The notes beneath the pieces are model-generated. The model saw only the letters and a program-made list of their open reading frames with translations. It was not told where the DNA came from and ran no database searches. A program made the translations under genes and the position numbers. 34,090 nucleotides of DNA from SAR324 cluster bacterium REDSEA-S27_B3 (GTDB taxonomy: Bacteria; SAR324; NAC60-12), in assembly GCA_001627865.1 (NCBI GenBank), contig LUQO01000040.1:1-34090 (forward strand), given 5' to 3'. Below, one piece after another: positions 7,176-15,391 of the stretch (its first letter is position 1; every line of letters begins with the position of its first letter).

Positions 7176-8207
7176 TCACTTATCGTAATTCACTTCATCC
7201 AAAATTTGAATAGCTTTCTTCCGGTAACTTCCAATTTCACTCAGATTTCGCTTATCCTGTTTGAAAACTCCTTTCTTTACGCCTTCCTGGCCGCTGCCAA
7301 AACTCTTGACAATCCCGGAATACTGGACTCCTGATTTTACAGGATATTCATGATTAACCTGGGCATACATGAATTGGGCTAAATCTCCGGAAAGGAATTC
7401 CAGCAAACGCACAGCTTCCTTCTTATTCACCGCGGATTTTGTCACTGCTCCTCCGGAAACATTCATGTGTGTGCCCCTGTTATTCTGGTTAGGGAAAAAT
7501 ATTCCCACAGAGGCGGCCCATGGGCGCTGATCATCCCTTTCGAGCATTTTAACCATGTAATAGGTGTTGCCGATCGCAACATCACATTGACCCTGATAGA
7601 TGGCCTTAACCTGTCCTCGGTCATTTCCTTGGGGCTTGCGTGCCAGGTTGTTTTTTAAACCCTGCAGCCATTTCTTTGCTTCAGCAACTCCGTGCTCTGC
7701 AATCATTGATGAAATGAGCGCTACATTATATTTGTTGTATCCGGAACGTGTACAGATTCGATTGGCAAATTTTGCATCTGCCAGTGCTTTATAAGTTGAC
7801 AATTCATTTAATTTAACACGCTCCCTTGAATAATAAATAACACGAGCGCGCGCTGTCAGCGCTGTCCAGAGACCATCTGGATTGCGGTATTTTGAGGGGA
7901 CGTTCTTATTGATAACTGAGGAATTTATCGGCTGAAACAATCCAGCGTCAGCAATAGCTGTAAGATTTGCAATGTCCACTGTCAGCAAAGCATCAACTGC
8001 ACCGGGCTGTTGCTTGAGACGCTCGAGCGAACCTTTTTTCAGATAAACTACATTGGCTTTGATGCCGGTTTGTTCCTGAAAGACATCAAGAAAAGGCCTG
8101 AGCAAAAATTCCTGCCGTTCAGAAAGTATGTTTACTTCAGCTGATAAAACCACCTGTGGGACCCACAGCAAAGAAACACAGATTAAGGTTAACATTTTTT
8201 TATTCAT
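7176..8207 (-). CDS. fbpA: Periplasmic Fe(III)-binding protein (FbpA/FutA-like)
   Basis: The 343-aa protein has a Sec signal peptide with probable cleavage after LSA (residue 23). It continues with VNILSERQEFLLRPFLDVF, the usual opening of ferric-binding proteins. The paired tyrosines in GNTYYMVKM (Tyr216, Tyr217) match the iron-coordinating dyad of FbpA/FutA, and VIYYSRERV (around 123-131) is another conserved block. It would bind ferric iron in the periplasm and hand it to the permease. It is the first large gene of the operon, preceded by a 31-aa ORF ending eight bases upstream. Its AGGAG ribosome site overlaps that ORF's last codons, suggesting coupled translation. Confidence 0.93.
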   Translation of the reverse strand: MNKKMLTLICVSLLWVPQVVLSAEVNILSERQEFLLRPFLDVFQEQTGIKANVVYLKKGSLERLKQQPGAVDALLTVDIANLTAIADAGLFQPINSSVINKNVPSKYRNPDGLWTALTARARVIYYSRERVKLNELSTYKALADAKFANRICTRSGYNKYNVALISSMIAEHGVAEAKKWLQGLKNNLARKPQGNDRGQVKAIYQGQCDVAIGNTYYMVKMLERDDQRPWAASVGIFFPNQNNRGTHMNVSGGAVTKSAVNKKEAVRLLEFLSGDLAQFMYAQVNHEYPVKSGVQYSGIVKSFGSGQEGVKKGVFKQDKRNLSEIGSYRKKAIQILDEVNYDK

Positions 8208-8215
8208 TGAGATTA

Positions 8216-8311
8216 TTACTCCTGGATTAAATGATTAAAAAAAGTCCTGACCATCAGGACGATGAAAAAATAAGATCCTATTTCAAGGATCTTCCACGGG
8301 GTTGTTTTCAT
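8216..8311 (-). CDS. 31-aa single-pass membrane peptide upstream of fbpA
   Basis: This is a small ORF with ATG at 8311 and TAA at 8216-8218. AAGGA lies about seven bases before the start, a good ribosome site. The product opens MKTTPWKILEIG and then has a hydrophobic run, SYFFIVLMVRTFF, enough for a short membrane helix, ending NHLIQE. Its end provides the AGGAG used by fbpA, and only eight bases separate the two genes, so it should be co-transcribed and translationally coupled. I do not recognise a family. It could be an accessory subunit of the transporter or a leader peptide that tunes fbpA translation. It is unlikely to be pure chance given the ribosome site and fit. Confidence 0.6.
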   Translation of the reverse strand: MKTTPWKILEIGSYFFIVLMVRTFFNHLIQE

Positions 8312-8398
8312 TAAAATTCCTTGTGTTTACTCAACACAGATTAAATTACTGAGCTAAGCATTGAATTTTCGGGTTACCCTGCCAAAAACATGATGGGT

Positions 8399-8437
8399 AT
8401 TATAATGAGCATAAATTATTTATTAGTCAAGACTAAT
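8399..8437 (-). promoter_or_regulatory. Promoter of the iron operon with DtxR-type operator
   Basis: The perfect palindrome ATTAGTCAAGACTAAT occupies 8422-8437. On the minus strand its right part supplies a -35 box, TTGACT (8425-8430). CATTAT (8402-8407) follows at 17-bp spacing, and a better TATAAT (8399-8404) at 20 bp. A repressor on the palindrome would block RNA polymerase. The half-site resembles the TTAG-type sites of the DtxR family, and the operon encodes such a regulator. The binding assignment is inference. The rest of the gap at 8438-8638 shows no gene. Confidence 0.6.
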
Positions 8438-8638
8438 TTTTTTATATAGTAAATATTTATAATTTTTTTATGCCTATCGTTGGAGGGAATTTCTTATTCA
8501 TGAATGACGTATCCGTAAACAAGGAACAATGATGATGACTTTTTGCTTTTGCATCTTGAAAATAATTGACGCAGTTTTCAATCTTACTAAGAGATCTGAG
8601 GTGAGAAACAGATGATTAACCAGCAGGTTTGACTGGTA

Positions 8639-9640
8639 TCAGGAAGCAGCAGAGAGCTTTTCTGAGAAGTGGCAGGCAACTGAATGCTTATCGCTGAGTT
8701 CCCGCCAAACAGGAACTTCCTGACGGCAGCGATCTTCAGCAAAGATACAGCGTGTATGAAATTTACAACCTGAAGGCGGATTAGACGGACTGGGGATTTC
8801 ACCCTCTAGTTTTTGTGCTTTTTTGCTGTCATCTGGATCAAGAGAAGGAATTGAGGACAACAGTGCCTTTGTGTATGGATGACGTGGATTGGCAAACAAT
8901 TTTCTGGTTGGGGCCGATTCAACCAGTGTTCCGAGATACATCACGGCAACATGGTCACAGATGTGTGCGACCACACTGAGGTCATGACTGATGAACAGGA
9001 AAGTAAGTCCCAGTTGATTTTGAAGAGACTTGAGAAGATTGAGGATATCTGCCTGAATGGAAACATCCAGAGCGGCTACACTTTCATCCGCAACAACAAA
9101 GTCCGGATTGCACACCAGCGTACGGGCAATTGAAATACGCTGTCGCTGCCCACCTGAAAAAGCATGGGGAAAGCGCCTCAGGTGTTCCAGGTTCAAACGA
9201 CATTTGGCAGCTATTTCACGTACACGTTCATCTGTCTCATCGCGGGACTTTGTTAATTCCATCACTTCCAGCGGCTCAGCTATGATGTCCCTGACTGTCA
9301 TGCGCGGACTCAACGCGGCATAAGGATCCTGAAATATCAGCTGTGCCAGTTTTCGGTAGTTTTTCAGCTCAGTCTGTGAAATTGTGACCAGGTCATAACT
9401 TACATCACCGTCATCAAATAATATCTTTCCGGAACTGATTGGTACAGCCTTGAGGATGGCACGACCCAATGTTGTTTTGCCTGATCCGGATTCGCCCACA
9501 AGACCATAGAACTGTCCAGGCATGATGTCCATTGAGACGCCGTTAACTGCCTTCAACATTGGAGGTTTGCCCAGCAGTTTCCTTCCCAATGGAAATTCCA
9601 CATTGAGATTATCAATATGTACCAGAGGTGTTTCCGTCAT
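8639..9640 (-). CDS. oppF: Oligopeptide ABC transporter ATPase OppF-like
   Basis: This 333-aa ATPase is the second of the heterodimeric pair. Walker A GESGSGKT (49-56), Gln104, signature FSGGQRQR (161-168), Walker B VVADES (182-187) and switch His219 are present. Walker B is followed by Ser where most ATPases have Pro (ADESVAALD); the catalytic Glu is kept. The C-terminal oligopeptide-transporter region has conserved Cys residues (GCKFHTRC, RC). Its start overlaps the oppD stop by four bases (9637-9640). It ends the operon. The substrate class is peptides by family; the exact cargo is unknown. Confidence 0.95.
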   Translation of the reverse strand: MTETPLVHIDNLNVEFPLGRKLLGKPPMLKAVNGVSMDIMPGQFYGLVGESGSGKTTLGRAILKAVPISSGKILFDDGDVSYDLVTISQTELKNYRKLAQLIFQDPYAALSPRMTVRDIIAEPLEVMELTKSRDETDERVREIAAKCRLNLEHLRRFPHAFSGGQRQRISIARTLVCNPDFVVADESVAALDVSIQADILNLLKSLQNQLGLTFLFISHDLSVVAHICDHVAVMYLGTLVESAPTRKLFANPRHPYTKALLSSIPSLDPDDSKKAQKLEGEIPSPSNPPSGCKFHTRCIFAEDRCRQEVPVWRELSDKHSVACHFSEKLSAAS

Positions 9641-10635
9641 GCGGCCTCTTCCATGTCTTTAATTGCGAAACAAGACGCAGCATGTCCATGACCGACGTCT
9701 GCTCGAGCGGGAATGGAAGCATTGCAGCGATCAGCAATGACTTCGGGACAGCGTGTGTGAAACACGCATCCGGGCGGACGTTCCAGGGGGCTCGGTATAT
9801 CGCCGGGAACCGGGGTCAGTGGCTCGTCCAGTGCATCGAGCTTGGGCAGCGCGTTGAGCAATCCCTTTGTGTATGGATGCACTGGAGAGTGAAGAACTTC
9901 GCGTACAGGACCGCTTTCCACAATTTTTCCAAGGTACATCACCGAAACTCTGTCCGCAACCTGTGCGATGACTCCAAGGTCATGTGTAATGAAAAGAATT
10001 GCCATACCAAATTCCTTCACCAGATCTTTCATCAATTCCAGCACCTGTGCCTGAATAGTCACGTCCAATGCAGTGGTAGGCTCATCTGCGATAAGCACTT
10101 TCGGCCTGGTTGAAAGGGCCATGGCAATCATTGCCCGCTGACGCATGCCTCCTGAAAGTTCAAAGGCATACTGAAAGAAGCGTTTTGCAGGTTCATTGAT
10201 TCCGACTCGCTCAAGCATCTCCACAGACAGCTCAGCGGCTTCCTTCTTTGACAGTGAAGTATGAATCAGCAGCTGCTCAACCATCTGGTTTCCGATTGTT
10301 ATTGCAGGAGCAAAGCTGGCCATAGGTTCCTGGAAGATCATGGAAATTGCGCCACCTCTCACTATCTCAAGTTCCTGTGATTTCTTCAGCGACAACACTT
10401 CAACGATTCCGGAGTCCAGCTCGAGGTGAATGCCACTTTCCGGACCATATACAGCATTTGACGGATTTAGCTGCATCAATGACTTTGCTGTAACTGACTT
10501 TCCGGAACCTGATTCTCCGACCAGCCCCAGCACCTCGCCCTCGTTCAACTCAAACGAAACATCTTCAACAGCCGTGATGCGGCCCTCGTCGGTGTCAAAT
10601 TGCAGATGCAGGTTTTCGACTGAAAGCAGGCTCAT
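9637..10635 (-). CDS. oppD: Oligopeptide ABC transporter ATPase OppD-like
   Basis: This 332-aa ATPase partners OppF on the cytosolic face. Walker A GESGSGKS (40-47), Q-loop Gln102, signature SGGMRQR (161-167), Walker B VLIADEP (180-186) and switch His218 are visible. The C-terminal extension PPGCVFHTRCPEVIADRC carries the Cys cluster typical of OppD/DppD. It overlaps oppC by four bases at its start and oppF by four at its end, so translation is probably coupled across the three genes. Confidence 0.95.
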   Translation of the reverse strand: MSLLSVENLHLQFDTDEGRITAVEDVSFELNEGEVLGLVGESGSGKSVTAKSLMQLNPSNAVYGPESGIHLELDSGIVEVLSLKKSQELEIVRGGAISMIFQEPMASFAPAITIGNQMVEQLLIHTSLSKKEAAELSVEMLERVGINEPAKRFFQYAFELSGGMRQRAMIAMALSTRPKVLIADEPTTALDVTIQAQVLELMKDLVKEFGMAILFITHDLGVIAQVADRVSVMYLGKIVESGPVREVLHSPVHPYTKGLLNALPKLDALDEPLTPVPGDIPSPLERPPGCVFHTRCPEVIADRCNASIPARADVGHGHAASCFAIKDMEEAA

Positions 10636-11825
10636 TTCTTGGTTTGCGAATAAGGGTCAGCTGCATCACGTAAGCCGTCTCCTACAAAGACGAAGGCCAG
10701 TACGAAAGCAATGAAGAAAATGACCGGGATGAAATACCACTGATAGTTCAAAAGCACGTCTGCCTTGGAGACATTTTGCATCATGGAGCCAAGTGAGCTT
10801 ACCGGATCAATCAGACCCAGACCAATAAAGCTGAGTGCTGTTTCCAAACGTACCATATAAGGAAACGTAATCATTAAATCAACAATGATATAACTGGTAA
10901 AGCTGGGAAGCAGATGACGACGGATGATATGGTTTGAAGAAGCTCCACAAAGCTGGGCCGCAAGGACATAGTCCTGGCTTCGCTCACTGAGCAGATGGGT
11001 ACGGATCCTTCTTGCAAGTGTAGGCCAGCCGATTAACCCTAAAATGGAAGAAATTACAAAGAAGACGGCCTCGGCACTCCATTCCTGAGGAAGAAACGCC
11101 GCAAGTGCCATGAATAAAGGCAGGGGAGGCACCGTACGGATGGCATCGGTGATCATCTGCAGAATCTGATCAATCCAGCCTCCATAATAACCCGAGATAC
11201 CTCCAATCACTAACGCCAGCACGAAGGCAATAAAAACTCCCAGAACTCCGCACTTGAGGGAAGTCATGATCGCACGCAGGGTCCTGGAGTAAATATCCTT
11301 CCCGCTCTTGTCAGTTCCAAACAAGTGAATACCTCCTTTATCAACACCAAATAAATGTGTGCTGAATGTTAAGGCCTTGACGTCCAGATCAAAGGCTTCT
11401 CCGGGTAAATCCCAGTCAAGGTTTATGTAACTGTATTCCCAGCCATCAACGAAGAACTGCAAGTAACGCCGATCCTCTCTGTCAACAGAAATCACCCAGC
11501 GGAAGTTGGTCTTAATCGAGCGTTCCCGCTTGGTCCCATAGGTGAATGGTCTGAAGGAAAAGCCGTTTTCATCCCAGAATCTTGGTATCTGCGGGGGGCC
11601 ATTCTCATACTTCTTGTCCCTGCCTGCCATCGTGGGTTCATAAGGAGAAAGGAATTCGCTGAAAAATCCTGCCAGGATCATCAGGGTCAGAACCCATCCC
11701 GCGACCATGGCGGTACGGTTACTTTTGTAACGAGCTCGAATCAGCTGTCCCTGGGAGGCAGTAAAATACGCCTCCTTCAGGTTTTGATCAGTGGCCGCAT
11801 CAGCCTTCTTTGAAAAAAAGCCCAT
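10632..11825 (-). CDS. oppC: Oligopeptide ABC transporter permease OppC-like, extended
   Basis: The 397-aa permease is longer than a typical OppC (about 300 aa). A cytosolic tail and first membrane helix (about 38-60) lead into a ~110-residue periplasmic insert rich in aromatic residues. It then has the OppC hallmark IHLFGTDKSGKDIYSR (166-181) and a five-helix permease domain. The EAA loop appears as LCGASSNHIIRRHLLP. Extended OppC proteins of this sort accompany large binding proteins like the one in this operon. The gene begins three bases after oppB ends and overlaps oppD by four bases. Confidence 0.94.
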   Translation of the reverse strand: MGFFSKKADAATDQNLKEAYFTASQGQLIRARYKSNRTAMVAGWVLTLMILAGFFSEFLSPYEPTMAGRDKKYENGPPQIPRFWDENGFSFRPFTYGTKRERSIKTNFRWVISVDREDRRYLQFFVDGWEYSYINLDWDLPGEAFDLDVKALTFSTHLFGVDKGGIHLFGTDKSGKDIYSRTLRAIMTSLKCGVLGVFIAFVLALVIGGISGYYGGWIDQILQMITDAIRTVPPLPLFMALAAFLPQEWSAEAVFFVISSILGLIGWPTLARRIRTHLLSERSQDYVLAAQLCGASSNHIIRRHLLPSFTSYIIVDLMITFPYMVRLETALSFIGLGLIDPVSSLGSMMQNVSKADVLLNYQWYFIPVIFFIAFVLAFVFVGDGLRDAADPYSQTKK

Positions 11826-11828
11826 CCT

Positions 11829-12836
11829 TTATCCCATCAATCCCTGACGGACTCGTGGGTCCATCAGTGCCAGTATGATGTCCGTGACAAAATTTATGAA
11901 AACGATCGTGGCGGTCAACACCACAAGAATTGCACCGGCCAGCTGCTGATCATTTGAAAATGCAAGTGCGTCAATAAGAAGAGCCCCCATTTCAGTAAGG
12001 GTCATGATTAAAGCCACTACCGGCAGATCATTGAAGATGCGGTTGAGATCGAATCCGAGGGAGTTGATCACCGGGCCAAGAGAATGTTTAGCAGGGTAGC
12101 GCCAGAGGAGCTTGCGGCCGGAAATGCCTCTCGCAGAAGCTGCTGTGACATAGAGCTTGCCGATCTCGTCAAGCATCAGTGCCCTGACGGTTTGCAGTGC
12201 AAAGGCGGTGGCCGCCCAACCGAGGATGAAAACCGGCAGCCAGGCCCTTGACATGAAATCCATGAACTTGGCATAGGACCATGCCGCATCCCGGTATTCT
12301 TTGGAAAACAAACCTGACATGGATTCGCCAAACAGCACCGTAGTCGTGAGCATGATCATCAGTGCAAGCAGGAAGCTTGGTAGTGCCAGCCCAAGGTAAC
12401 TGATGAAACGTACCGAATTGTTAGCAATCGGATTTCTGGAAACAGCAGAGTATATGCCAATCGGGATGGCCACAAGATAGGAAAAAAACAAAGCAGCCAG
12501 GCTTATCCCCAGACTGATCCATACTTTATCACTCAGAAGATGATTGATGTTCAGTCGAAGAATACAGCTGTCTCCAAATTCTCCTTTAAAAAAAACATCG
12601 CCCATCCAGCTGAAGGCACGAATCAAATAAGGCTTGTCCAGCCCAAGTCTCCGCTCTTCGGCACGGATGTCTTCAACTGTGATATTCTGTCCCTGGGTGT
12701 TCTTGAAGGCAATGTAACGTTCCGCGCAGTTGCCCGGAACAAGTTCCATCATTGAGAAGACGATAAAAGATACGATCACCAATGTCAAAATTGACATCAC
12801 TGCCCGCGTCAATGTGAACTGAAGGAACTTTAACAT
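11829..12836 (-). CDS. oppB: Oligopeptide ABC transporter permease OppB-like
   Basis: This 335-aa inner-membrane permease begins FLQFTLTRAVMSILTLVIVSFIVF, the usual first helix of OppB/DppB. It has a periplasmic loop with RLGLDKPYLIRAFSWMGDVF, then about five more helices. The ATPase-docking loop appears as YVTAASARGISGRKLLWRYP. The C-terminus DPRVRQGL is characteristic of the family. I see no good Shine-Dalgarno sequence before the ATG at 12836. It follows a strong terminator-like hairpin, so expression may be lower than for the binding protein. Confidence 0.94.
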   Translation of the reverse strand: MLKFLQFTLTRAVMSILTLVIVSFIVFSMMELVPGNCAERYIAFKNTQGQNITVEDIRAEERRLGLDKPYLIRAFSWMGDVFFKGEFGDSCILRLNINHLLSDKVWISLGISLAALFFSYLVAIPIGIYSAVSRNPIANNSVRFISYLGLALPSFLLALMIMLTTTVLFGESMSGLFSKEYRDAAWSYAKFMDFMSRAWLPVFILGWAATAFALQTVRALMLDEIGKLYVTAASARGISGRKLLWRYPAKHSLGPVINSLGFDLNRIFNDLPVVALIMTLTEMGALLIDALAFSNDQQLAGAILVVLTATIVFINFVTDIILALMDPRVRQGLMG

Positions 12837-12856
12837 AAAGGAGTAAAGGACGGCTG

Positions 12857-12888
12857 AAAAAGGACCGGACGAATGAATCGTCCGGTCC
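12857..12888 (-). terminator. Strong intercistronic hairpin between binding-protein gene and oppB
   Basis: GGACCGGACGA (12862-12872) and TCGTCCGGTCC (12878-12888) form a perfect 11-bp stem with a 5-nt loop. On the minus strand it is followed by five T residues (12857-12861). It fits a partial intrinsic terminator or an mRNA-stabilising hairpin that raises binding-protein output over the membrane subunits. Confidence 0.7.
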
Positions 12889-12912
12889 GGAGATAGTAGA
12901 TATCAATAAAAT

Positions 12913-14991
12913 CTACTCATCTAACCACCACTGAGTACCCCTGTAAGGATAAGTGCGGTAATACTCGTAGGAGTGAGTTTTGAACTCAACAAAGTTTTTC
13001 AACACATTACGGTGATAAATCGGAGCAGGCTTCTGTGCCACACCAATCTTGAGCAGATTTTCAGTCATGTTCTTAACCATCCGTCTGCCCAGTTCCTTGA
13101 ACCGGTCGGAGCCTATGGCGGCTGATTGGAACTCGTTGACATCAGCAATCAACTGCATGACATACGCCGGAGGCTTCACGCCCTTGGCGCCATTCGAGTC
13201 AACATACTCCGCCCAGAGCATTCCGGTACGGTGACCGAAGTAGTTTTCAAACGGCGGAACCCAAAGCTCGTTGTTCCCCATCACAATGGCCAAAGGTTGG
13301 CTCGAACGCCACATGCCAACATCAAGCGTGTTCGAAGATTGCTGAGAACGATACTCGTCCGGAGTGACTTCTTTGACTGTGGTTTTAATCCCCACTTCGG
13401 CCCAGTGCTGGCCAACCATCTCAACGATCTGAGGATCAATACCCTGCGTGGCAAACTGCATATTGATCACCAGTTTTTTACCATTGGGAAGTTCTCGAGC
13501 GCCATCACCGTTTGTGTCCTTCATACCAAGTTGATCAAGCAGGGAATTAGCCATGCCCGGATCATACTGGATCATGTAGCTTTCCCACTTCTTATCAATG
13601 AAGTCAGGCATAGGGGAAAACCCTGTGTACTGCTTGGGTGTTCCTTGACCGAACAACGCGACCTCATTGATCTCCTGCCGGTTAATGGCTACCGACATTG
13701 CTTTGCGGAAGCGCAAATCTCCAAAAACCTTACGTTTGTCTAAATCTTGATGCGTTACATTTAATGAAATGTTAGACAGGGTGATCTCAGGTTTCAGGTA
13801 GATCGTGTAATCCCCTTTTTCCTGACCTTCCAAAAGCATGGGAGCCGAGGACAGTTGCAGCGACTGCGACTTGTAATCCGCTTCAGCGTTAACCAGCGTG
13901 AGGATCCTTAGCTCGTTGTCGTTTTTGTACACCTCATCCTGCTCGCTGATGTAAGGCAGCTGGTTACCCTGTGTGTCAACGATATGGAAGTATGGATTAG
14001 CAACGAGATGCCGACCTTCTGTGGTATCCGTGATGTAGATGTGACTTTCCAGTGTCGGAATTACGTCAGCCGGAAGCTTTGCTACCTTGTCCGGAGAATT
14101 CAGTAGAGGCGACGGAGTGTCGGTCCAGTCTGAATTACCAAAGTAGGCCTTGATCACTGCAAGACCATTCTCAAATCCGGCTTTTTGCGCCAGCTTGTCA
14201 GCATTCGCACTCAGTTCCGGATGATACGGGGCCAGAAAATGCTTGGGCTGAAAACCCTGCGCGAATGAAAACGCAAAGTGAGCCAACAAACCCGGCTTTG
14301 GAGCAGGCAGGTTGAAGACGACTGTCTGCGGATCAACCACATCGACGGTCATGCGTTTGCCGCCAACAAGCACGTAATCCTTGGGCTTTTCCATAATCAA
14401 TGGAGAAAGCGCAAGGTGGTCGTACCAGAACTTTACATCCTCGGCGGTAAACGGTGCACCATCAGACCATCTGTGACCTTTGCGCAGGTAGAAAGTCAAT
14501 TGCGTGAAATCGCTGTTCCACTTCCAGTCCTTGGCAATGTTCGGGACGATGGTCTGCAGATCGTCAGAGAAACGTACAAGATTGACGTGACGCACGGACA
14601 GGAAGTCTGATGTCCCTGCCTCAGTAGCGTTCGACAGTACGTCAAGTGTGCCACCGTATTTCCCAATCGACTCGTATGGAGCATAAACTAGCGGCTCTGA
14701 CGGCAGTCGATTTGCAACGGAAGGAACTGAACTGGGGTTCCCACGGATTTTTCCGTTGAGTCTGGCAATATCCGGATTGCCCTGGAAGGTCATTTTGCAG
14801 CCCGCCAGTTTCTCGAACTCTGCAAGTTCGTACTGCTGTGGATATTTACCGGCTTTAACACCTTTCATATCCGCAACAGTTGCGGCAGGACAGCCTGCAA
14901 CTGCTGTGTTTGCTGCCGAAAGCAGCAGTGTGGTGGATGCGGCAGCCACTCCTGCCCCCACCAGCATTTTTTTGATTATTGAGTAAAGCAT
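12913..14991 (-). CDS. ABC transporter periplasmic binding protein, family 5 (peptide-type)
   Basis: The 692-aa protein is a large family 5 solute-binding protein (the OppA/DppA/YejA superfamily). Recognisable parts are the N-terminal block LPSEPLVYAPYESIGKYGG and the family core with LTFYLRKGHRWSDGAPFTAEDVKF, LRFRKAMSVAINRQEIN and a C-terminal domain. I chose the ATG at 14991 because GAGG lies eight bases upstream; the frame is open to 15027. The leader ends AVAGC: it could be cut after AVA as a periplasmic protein or processed at Cys34 as a lipoprotein. It is the first gene of the Opp-type operon and delivers substrate to OppBC. The true ligand is unknown. Confidence 0.92.
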   Translation of the reverse strand: MLYSIIKKMLVGAGVAAASTTLLLSAANTAVAGCPAATVADMKGVKAGKYPQQYELAEFEKLAGCKMTFQGNPDIARLNGKIRGNPSSVPSVANRLPSEPLVYAPYESIGKYGGTLDVLSNATEAGTSDFLSVRHVNLVRFSDDLQTIVPNIAKDWKWNSDFTQLTFYLRKGHRWSDGAPFTAEDVKFWYDHLALSPLIMEKPKDYVLVGGKRMTVDVVDPQTVVFNLPAPKPGLLAHFAFSFAQGFQPKHFLAPYHPELSANADKLAQKAGFENGLAVIKAYFGNSDWTDTPSPLLNSPDKVAKLPADVIPTLESHIYITDTTEGRHLVANPYFHIVDTQGNQLPYISEQDEVYKNDNELRILTLVNAEADYKSQSLQLSSAPMLLEGQEKGDYTIYLKPEITLSNISLNVTHQDLDKRKVFGDLRFRKAMSVAINRQEINEVALFGQGTPKQYTGFSPMPDFIDKKWESYMIQYDPGMANSLLDQLGMKDTNGDGARELPNGKKLVINMQFATQGIDPQIVEMVGQHWAEVGIKTTVKEVTPDEYRSQQSSNTLDVGMWRSSQPLAIVMGNNELWVPPFENYFGHRTGMLWAEYVDSNGAKGVKPPAYVMQLIADVNEFQSAAIGSDRFKELGRRMVKNMTENLLKIGVAQKPAPIYHRNVLKNFVEFKTHSYEYYRTYPYRGTQWWLDE

Positions 14992-15004
14992 ACTATTTTC
15001 CTCA

Positions 15005-15241
15005 ATGAATGGTTTCACCAGATTCACTTTGCGGACTGACCACCATGATCAGGCGCTTGCACATAATGCGGTTTCTGTTTCTGGCAAACAGAAAGGCAAT
15101 AACTATAAATTGTTTTATAAAAAACACAAACCAATTATTCGATTTGCGCCATGGATCAAAAAGTACAGACTTCTTGAAGAGGTTGATCATATTAAAAAAA
15201 TAATAAAAAAGCAACATAAGTTTTTTGATGAAGAAGTATAA
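15005..15241 (+). CDS. Doubtful small ORF, 78 aa
   Basis: This plus-strand ORF lies in the 400-bp gap between the Opp operon and the deaminase gene. The product is basic, with a Lys-rich helical end (KKIIKKQHKFFDEEV) and no recognised domain. It lacks a ribosome site at the ATG and lies antisense to the predicted Opp leader, which argues against it. Its stop is followed 20 bp later by a short ORF with a strong ribosome site and then a hairpin with a U-run, so a small transcription unit is possible. Confidence 0.2.
   Translation: MNGFTRFTLRTDHHDQALAHNAVSVSGKQKGNNYKLFYKKHKPIIRFAPWIKKYRLLEEVDHIKKIIKKQHKFFDEEV
15186..15214 (-). promoter_or_regulatory. Candidate promoter of the Opp-type operon
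   Basis: On the minus strand, TTGCTT (15209-15214) and TATGAT (15186-15191) are separated by an all-A/T 17-bp spacer. The transcript would have a leader of about 185 nt before the binding-protein ATG at 14991. Confidence 0.45.
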
Positions 15242-15261
15242 TCTTTTATAAAAGGAGAGTA

Positions 15262-15342
15262 ATGAACCACTTGGAAACAAACCTGCGATGTTTAGTCAGG
15301 AATTATGACTTGCCTGAGAGGACACAGAGAATAAAGAGGTAG
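15262..15342 (+). CDS. Possible 26-aa peptide with strong ribosome site
   Basis: AAAAGGAGAGTA directly precedes the ATG at 15262, about the best Shine-Dalgarno sequence in the window. The frame runs 26 codons (beginning MNHLETNLRCLVRNYDLPE) to a TAG at 15340-15342. A hairpin with a U-run begins six bases after the stop. I do not recognise the peptide. It may be a small protein, a leader peptide or chance. Confidence 0.3.
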   Translation: MNHLETNLRCLVRNYDLPERTQRIKR

Positions 15343-15347
15343 AAATG

Positions 15348-15366
15348 AGATCCTGGGGATTTTTTT
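15348..15366 (+). terminator. Small hairpin with U-run (plus strand)
   Basis: AGATCC (15348-15353) pairs with GGATTT (15357-15362, one G-U) around TGG and runs into further T residues. The stem is short, so it is a weak intrinsic terminator candidate for the small plus-strand ORFs. Confidence 0.3.
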
Positions 15367-15391
15367 CGAGTTCGGTGAAACTTTGTTCAAT

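Noticed and set aside
9628-10113. Plus-strand 161-aa ORF within oppD
   Set aside because: It is a shadow of the oppD gene, has no ribosome site, and oppD motifs are complete on the other strand.
13126-13743. Plus-strand 205-aa ORF within the binding-protein gene
   Set aside because: It is antisense to a well-supported family 5 binding protein and shows no domain of its own.
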